Below are positions 40,951-45,025 of a stretch of 45,025 nucleotides of DNA, piece by piece. Every line of letters starts with the position of its first letter. Position 1 is the stretch's first letter. This stretch comes from Alphaproteobacteria bacterium (GTDB lineage Bacteria > Pseudomonadota > Alphaproteobacteria > Sphingomonadales > Sphingomonadaceae): positions 1 through 45,025 of the forward strand of contig JAHJHL010000182.1 of the NCBI GenBank assembly GCA_018823905.1, written 5' to 3'. Under the pieces are notes generated by a model. It searched no databases. It was not told the DNA's origin and was given only the letters and a program-made list of their open reading frames with translations. The translations under genes and the position numbers were made by a program.

Positions 40951-42827
40951 CCGACGTCGCCTTGCCTGCTGCGGGTGACGCGCTGACGCAGCCCTCCGCG
41001 CCGATTTCGGAAGGCGCCGGGTTCAGCCACTGGCTGACGCCGGTGCGGATCGCGTTGCTCCTGTGGGCGGCGATGAGCCTGATCGCGATTGTCGTGAACT
41101 GGCAGGCGATCGTTGCGCTCGATCTGTCGGACACCGACGATGCGATGCGGATGGCGCAGGTGCGTGATCTGCTGGCCGGGCAAAGCTGGTGGGATCTCAA
41201 GCAATATCGGGTCAATCCGGCGGGCGGTGGGGTGCTGATGCACTGGTCGCGGATCGTCGATGCGCCGCTGGCGCTCGGCCTATTGGTTCTCGAACCGCTG
41301 TTTGGGCAGGACATGGCCGAACGGATCGTGATGACCCTGTGGCCGCCGATGCTGGGGGCGGCGTTGTGCGCCGCCTGCGCATTGGGTTATCGCAACCTGT
41401 CCGACTGGCGCATCGCCTATGTCGCGCCGCTGTTTCTGATCATGGCGGGTTATATTTGGATCCAGTTTCGCCCGCTGCGGGTCGATCATCATGGATGGCA
41501 GATACTGCTGGCGATGCTGATCATGGCGCAGGCGCTGCGGCCAGCGAGTTGGCGTGCAGGACTGTGGGGCGGGCTTTTCGCTGCGGCTTTGCTAGCGGTA
41601 TCGATCGAAGGATTGCCGATTGTCGCGCTGTTTGCTGCGCTCGCGGCGCTGCGCTGGGCGCTGCACGGTCGCACTGCCGATCGTGATCGTCTGTGCGGCT
41701 TTATGGGCGCGCTGGCGGGCGGCGCACTTCTCGTTCAGTTCGCGACGCGCGGCCCGGTCGGGCTGGTCGGAACCTGGTGCGATTCGCTGTCGGCGCCCTA
41801 TATGGCGGCGTTTGTTGTCGCGGCGGCGCTGACCTTTGCTGCGGCGCGGGCAAGCCTGGCGGCGCCTTGGGCGCGGTTTGGCCTGCTGGGCGGAGCCGGT
41901 TTGGCGGCGGCGGGGGCGCTCGTGTGGACCGAGCCTGCTTGCGCCAAGGGGCCGTTTGCCTCACTCGACCCGATTGTGGTCGAATATTGGTATCGGCACG
42001 TGCTCGAAGGCCAACCCTTGTGGGCGGCGAAGCCGCACGATGCGATTCATGTTTTGGTGCCGTCGCTGATCGGCCTGGTGGGATCAGTGCTGGCGTGGCG
42101 GGGGACTGCCGCCGCGGTCGATCGTCGCAATTGGGTGACGGTGACTGTCGCGCTGGTCGGCGCCGCGACGCTGTCACTGCTCGTGCTGCGCAGCGCGGCG
42201 ACTGCGCACCTGTTCGCACTGCCCGGCTGCGCGTGGCTTGGGCTGCGCCTGTGGACACGGGCGCGGGCGATTTCGGCGGTCGTCCCGCGCATTGTCGGTT
42301 CGGCCGGCGCAGCGCTGACGCTACCGTTGATCGGTAGCACTGCGGTGGCGGTGGTGCTCACCGCGGTTGTGCCGTCGCTGCAAGCCGAGGAAGCGCGGGC
42401 TGCGGCGAAGATGGCGACGGAAAATCGCTATCAAACGACGTGCCTCGACCCGGCCGCGATCGCGGCGCTCGATCGCCTGCCGGAGACGACGATTCTGACG
42501 CCGATTGATTTGGGCGCGCCGGTGATCTTTTGGACCCGGCATAGCCTGGTCGCGACGCCGCACCACCGCAACAAGGAGGCGATGGCGGACAGCATCCGGG
42601 TGTTTGCAGGCGATCCGACGAAGGCCGAGATGCTCGTTCGCAAACAGAAGGCGACACTGATTGCCTTTTGCCGGACCGCCAACGACCTGACTAAATATCG
42701 CTACGCACGCAAAGATGCGCTGGCGGCGCAGCTTTACGCCGGGAAACCACCGGCGTGGCTCGAAACGGTGCCGATTGTGTCGCGCGCCGGACTGTCGGTG
42801 TGGCGGGTGAAGCCCCTGACGAAGTGA
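40947..42827 (+). CDS. Multi-pass membrane protein, GT-C glycosyltransferase-like
   Basis: The 626-residue protein has about ten membrane helices in the first 480 residues and a C-terminal soluble domain (about 480-626). The first periplasmic loop carries an acidic DLSDTDDAMRMAQVRDLLAGQSWWDLKQYR motif and HWSRIVDAPLA. A later loop holds QFRPLRVDHHGWQ, the acidic/His arrangement seen in GT-C enzymes such as STT3/PMT-like transferases. The start is GTG 40947, overlapping the gtrA stop (GTGA). Its substrate is unknown, but a polyprenyl-linked sugar is likely from context. Confidence 0.7.
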   Translation: MTDVALPAAGDALTQPSAPISEGAGFSHWLTPVRIALLLWAAMSLIAIVVNWQAIVALDLSDTDDAMRMAQVRDLLAGQSWWDLKQYRVNPAGGGVLMHWSRIVDAPLALGLLVLEPLFGQDMAERIVMTLWPPMLGAALCAACALGYRNLSDWRIAYVAPLFLIMAGYIWIQFRPLRVDHHGWQILLAMLIMAQALRPASWRAGLWGGLFAAALLAVSIEGLPIVALFAALAALRWALHGRTADRDRLCGFMGALAGGALLVQFATRGPVGLVGTWCDSLSAPYMAAFVVAAALTFAAARASLAAPWARFGLLGGAGLAAAGALVWTEPACAKGPFASLDPIVVEYWYRHVLEGQPLWAAKPHDAIHVLVPSLIGLVGSVLAWRGTAAAVDRRNWVTVTVALVGAATLSLLVLRSAATAHLFALPGCAWLGLRLWTRARAISAVVPRIVGSAGAALTLPLIGSTAVAVVLTAVVPSLQAEEARAAAKMATENRYQTTCLDPAAIAALDRLPETTILTPIDLGAPVIFWTRHSLVATPHHRNKEAMADSIRVFAGDPTKAEMLVRKQKATLIAFCRTANDLTKYRYARKDALAAQLYAGKPPAWLETVPIVSRAGLSVWRVKPLTK

Positions 42828-42837
42828 CGTTGGCGCG

Positions 42838-43323
42838 TCAGGCGGGGCGGAAGGTCAGCGCGGTCCCGTTCATGCAATAACGCTTGCCGGTCGGTTTCGG
42901 CCCGTCGTTGAAGACGTGGCCGAGATGACCGCCGCAGCGTTTGCAATGGACTTCGGTGCGGGCATAACCAAGGTCATAGTCGGTCGACGTCGCAATCCCG
43001 CCCTTGAGCGGCGCCCAGAAGCTGGGCCAGCCGGTCTTGCTGTCATATTTGGTTTTGCTGGAATAGAGCGGCAGCGCGCAGCCCGCACAGACGAAGGTGC
43101 CGGCGCGTTTTTCCTTATCGAGCGGATGGCTGAACGGGCGTTCGGTACCCGATTCGCGCAGGACATAATATTGCTGGGCGGTCAGGCGCTTTTTCCATTC
43201 GGCGTCGGACAGGCGCCAGCCGGGCGCGGCTTGCGGGCGCGACGATTTGGCGAACAGCATCGGCGCGGCGATGACGCCGCCGCCAAGGGCGAGGCCAGCG
43301 AGCAGGTAACGGCGGTCGATCAT
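42838..43323 (-). CDS. msrB: Peptide-methionine (R)-S-oxide reductase, exported
   Basis: The 161-residue MsrB has a twin-arginine-like signal (MIDRRYLLAGLALGGGVIAAP). Its SelR domain has four zinc cysteines (C79, C82, C127, C130), catalytic C150 in RYCMNGTAL and the GWPSFW and HCKRCGGHLGHVFND motifs. It reduces methionine-R-sulfoxide in proteins; the signal suggests a periplasmic enzyme. CAGGAG lies 7 nt before ATG 43323. It converges with the GT-C-like gene and lies downstream of the P450 on the same strand. Confidence 0.94.
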   Translation of the reverse strand: MIDRRYLLAGLALGGGVIAAPMLFAKSSRPQAAPGWRLSDAEWKKRLTAQQYYVLRESGTERPFSHPLDKEKRAGTFVCAGCALPLYSSKTKYDSKTGWPSFWAPLKGGIATSTDYDLGYARTEVHCKRCGGHLGHVFNDGPKPTGKRYCMNGTALTFRPA

Positions 43324-43396
43324 GGCGGACTCCTGACCCGATGAGCGGGCCGTCACCCTAGATACGTGGCTTTATCGCGCCAGGTTTCAAGCGGCG

Positions 43397-44653
43397 TCAA
43401 TATTTCTCCAGCTCGACCGGCATATGGCGATAGCCATGGACGAAACTGGCGTTCACGCGCTCGGGTTCGGCGAGCACATTGACGCGCAGGCGGCGCTTTT
43501 GCATTTCGGAGATCAGCGTCGTCAGCTGCAATTCGGCAACGCGCGCGCCGACGCAACGGTGGATGCCATAGCCGAAGGCGAGGTGGCGACGCGCGTTCTC
43601 GCGGTCGACGATGATCTGGTCGCCGTCGGGAAAGACGCTCTCGTCGCGGTTTGCCGAGGCATACCAGAGCGCGATCTTGTCGCGCTTCTTGATCTGGTGG
43701 CCGAACAGCTCGGTATCCTCCATCGCGGTGCGGCGCATATGCGCGAGCGGGGTCTGCCAGCGGATGATTTCGTGCATCGCGTTGACCGCGAGTTCGGGAT
43801 CGTGGTTCGTCTCGAGCTTCGCCCGCTCTTCGGGGAAGCAATGCAAGCCATAGGCATAGGCCGACATCGAATTGCGCGTCGTGTCGTTGCCGCCGACGAT
43901 GAGCAGGATCAGATTGCCCATGAACTCATGCTCGCTCATATGCTTCATCGCGTCGGATTGCAGCATGATCGAGATGAGGTCGTGCTCGCCGGGGTTGAGC
44001 GCCTTGCGGTCCCAGAGTTCCTTGAACGCGGCGCCCATTTCAAAGGCTTTGGCGGTGCGCGCCTGACGCTGTTCGGTGGTGTCGAAGGATTCGATATCGC
44101 CCAGCGCGTCGGACCAGGCGGTTAGCCGGTGGCGCTCTTCCCACGGAAAATCGAACAGGATGGCGAGCATGTCGGTGGTGAGCTCGATCGAGAGTTTTTC
44201 GACCCAGTCGAACGCTTCGCCGATCGGCAGCGTGTCGATCAGCGCCGCGGTGCGTGCGACGGTGTCGGCGCGCATGCGCTCGATCTCGGACGGGCCAAAG
44301 GCCGGGGCGACCGTGCGTCGCTGCGCGGTGTGCTGCGGCGGATCCATCGCGATGAACATCGGCAGCGGGATCTCGCCCTCTTTCAGATGTTCGACGCCGT
44401 CACCGGCGACGGTGATCCCGCCATATTCCCACGACGAGGAGAAAATCTTGGGCAGCGCCTCGATATGCTGGATCGGTTTATAGGTGGTCACCGACCAATA
44501 GGGGCCGAATTTCGAATCCTCGCAGCGATAGATCGGCGATTCGGCGCGCAGCTGGCGCATCGGTTCCTGCCAGCGGTCCTCGCTCCACAATTCAGCGCGG
44601 CTGACGTCGAGCGGATTGGCGATTTCGGGGGCGGTGCGAACTTGGGTGGCCAT
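43397..44653 (-). CDS. Cytochrome P450, CYP153-like (putative alkane/terminal hydroxylase)
   Basis: The 418-residue soluble bacterial P450 has the I-helix LIVGGNDTTRNSMS, ExxR EIIRWQ, the PLPMFIAMDPPQH and FDWVEKLSIELTTDMLAILFDFPWEERHRL segments, and heme ligand C367 in FGYGIHRCVGARVAE. These segments match CYP153 enzymes closely from memory; CYP153s hydroxylate the terminal carbon of medium-chain alkanes and alicyclics using ferredoxin and ferredoxin reductase. No redox partners are encoded nearby. GAGAGGAGCTG precedes ATG 44653. It is a single gene, followed by msrB. Confidence 0.88.
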   Translation of the reverse strand: MATQVRTAPEIANPLDVSRAELWSEDRWQEPMRQLRAESPIYRCEDSKFGPYWSVTTYKPIQHIEALPKIFSSSWEYGGITVAGDGVEHLKEGEIPLPMFIAMDPPQHTAQRRTVAPAFGPSEIERMRADTVARTAALIDTLPIGEAFDWVEKLSIELTTDMLAILFDFPWEERHRLTAWSDALGDIESFDTTEQRQARTAKAFEMGAAFKELWDRKALNPGEHDLISIMLQSDAMKHMSEHEFMGNLILLIVGGNDTTRNSMSAYAYGLHCFPEERAKLETNHDPELAVNAMHEIIRWQTPLAHMRRTAMEDTELFGHQIKKRDKIALWYASANRDESVFPDGDQIIVDRENARRHLAFGYGIHRCVGARVAELQLTTLISEMQKRRLRVNVLAEPERVNASFVHGYRHMPVELEKY

Positions 44654-44773
44654 GGGACAGCTCCTCTCAAGGGCCGTCTGGTGCGGCCTGATAAGTTGCA
44701 GAATGCCACTATTTACAGCTTTGTCAATGAGGGTCGGGAGCGTCTGCGTTGGGGTGGGTAGCGGACATAGCCG

Positions 44774-44910
44774 ATCCTCCCTGTGGCGAAGCCATGGGGA
44801 GGGGGACCGCTCGCAAAGCGAGTGGTGGAGGGGCCTTGCAACGACAGTGCTAAAGCCCCTCCGTCAGCGCCTCGCGCTGCCACCTCCCGATCGCTTCGCG
44901 ACGGAGAGGA
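44774..44910. repeat. Palindromic intergenic element, copy D
   Basis: ATCCTCCCTGTGGCGAAGCC, GGGGAGGGGGACC, GTGGTGGAGGGGCC, GCCCCTCCGTCAGCGCC and CCACCTCCCGATCGCTTCGCG follow the same order as copy A. It fills the gap between the P450 and argJ starts. Confidence 0.82.
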
Positions 44911-44915
44911 ACGAG

Positions 44916-44946
44916 CCCCTCCCAATTACGGGAGGGGTTTTGCTTT
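44916..44946 (+). terminator. Strong stem-loop with T tract
   Basis: CCCCTCCC (44916-44923) and GGGAGGGG (44930-44937) form a perfect 8-bp stem with an AATTAC loop, followed by TTTTGCTTT. No plus-strand gene precedes it here, so it may be associated with the adjacent repeat element. Confidence 0.6.
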
Positions 44947-44973
44947 GAACGAACAGCGCTTATGCGCCTCCCC

Positions 44974-45025
44974 ATGACCACGCGCTCGCCCCTCGCCCCC
45001 GCCAGCTTCCCCGCCCTCCCCGACA
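44974..45025 (+). CDS. argJ: Glutamate N-acetyltransferase/ornithine acetyltransferase ArgJ (5' end)
   Basis: The last 52 bases encode MTTRSPLAPASFPALPD and run off the window. The SPLAP..FPALP pattern is the typical N-terminus of ArgJ, which recycles acetyl groups in arginine synthesis. Only 17 codons are visible, so the call rests on this motif alone. ATG 44962 (MRLPMTTRS) is an in-frame alternative start; neither has an obvious ribosome binding site. Confidence 0.72.
   Translation, partial: MTTRSPLAPASFPALPD

Noticed and set aside
42815..42843. CTGACG/CGTCAG stem at the junction of the GT-C-like and msrB genes
   Set aside because: It overlaps both stop codons and has no T run on either strand, so I did not call it a terminator.

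Overview
This window reads as a piece of a high-GC alphaproteobacterial chromosome, most likely a sphingomonad (Sphingomonadaceae; Sphingopyxis is my best guess from protein character and gene order, not proven here). It appears to span the replication origin. Leftward genes (about 9.0-18.65 kb) lie almost all on the minus strand and rightward genes (19.0-42.8 kb) almost all on the plus strand. The switch falls in a 350-bp gap (18655-19004) between ppsR and hemE that carries a cluster of DnaA boxes. The hemE, hemJ, rho, mnmE, mnmG, rsmG, parA, parB order to its right is the classic alphaproteobacterial origin-side block, and it carries three parS sites, two of them inside coding sequence.

Left arm, 0-18.65 kb. 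The 5' end of rpsL (minus) is at the left edge. It is followed by a DNA-deoxyinosine glycosylase, a secreted amidohydrolase, a lipidated S8 serine protease with a barrel-like C-terminus, a HAD nucleotidase overlapping dapD, a TonB-dependent receptor, gpmA, and a small heat-shock protein with an RpoH-type promoter and a ROSE-like RNA thermometer. Then come a coupled trio (DUF4136-like lipoprotein, M14 carboxypeptidase, GNAT), a SleB-type wall hydrolase, DUF1491, ptsN, hpf, and the tightly overlapping run ppsR-maf-aroE-coaE followed by dnaQ.

Right arm, 19-31 kb. hemE and hemJ (heme synthesis) are followed by rho with a structured leader, an ABM-domain protein coupled to a TerC-family protein, DUF1489, a minus-strand dienelactone hydrolase/NTF2-like pair, DUF6489, mnmE (apparently with a CTG start), mnmG, rsmG and parAB.

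Accessory and metabolic part, 31-45 kb. A non-classical fimbrial-type locus (DUF4402 protein, PapD-like chaperone, usher-like outer-membrane protein) precedes metE, which has a cobalamin riboswitch, a recognisable promoter, a palindromic operator candidate and a hairpin covering its ribosome binding site. Next are a thioesterase and an envelope-glycan-like cassette (FAD oxidoreductase, GtrA, multi-pass GT-C-like protein). Convergent to these are Tat-type msrB and a CYP153-like P450. The right edge holds the first 17 codons of argJ.

Four copies of a roughly 135-bp palindromic intergenic element (926, 4894, 8821, 44774) and a second cluster of inverted repeats (28.3-28.7 kb) account for several non-coding gaps. 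I found no tRNA, rRNA, insertion sequence, prophage or CRISPR array.
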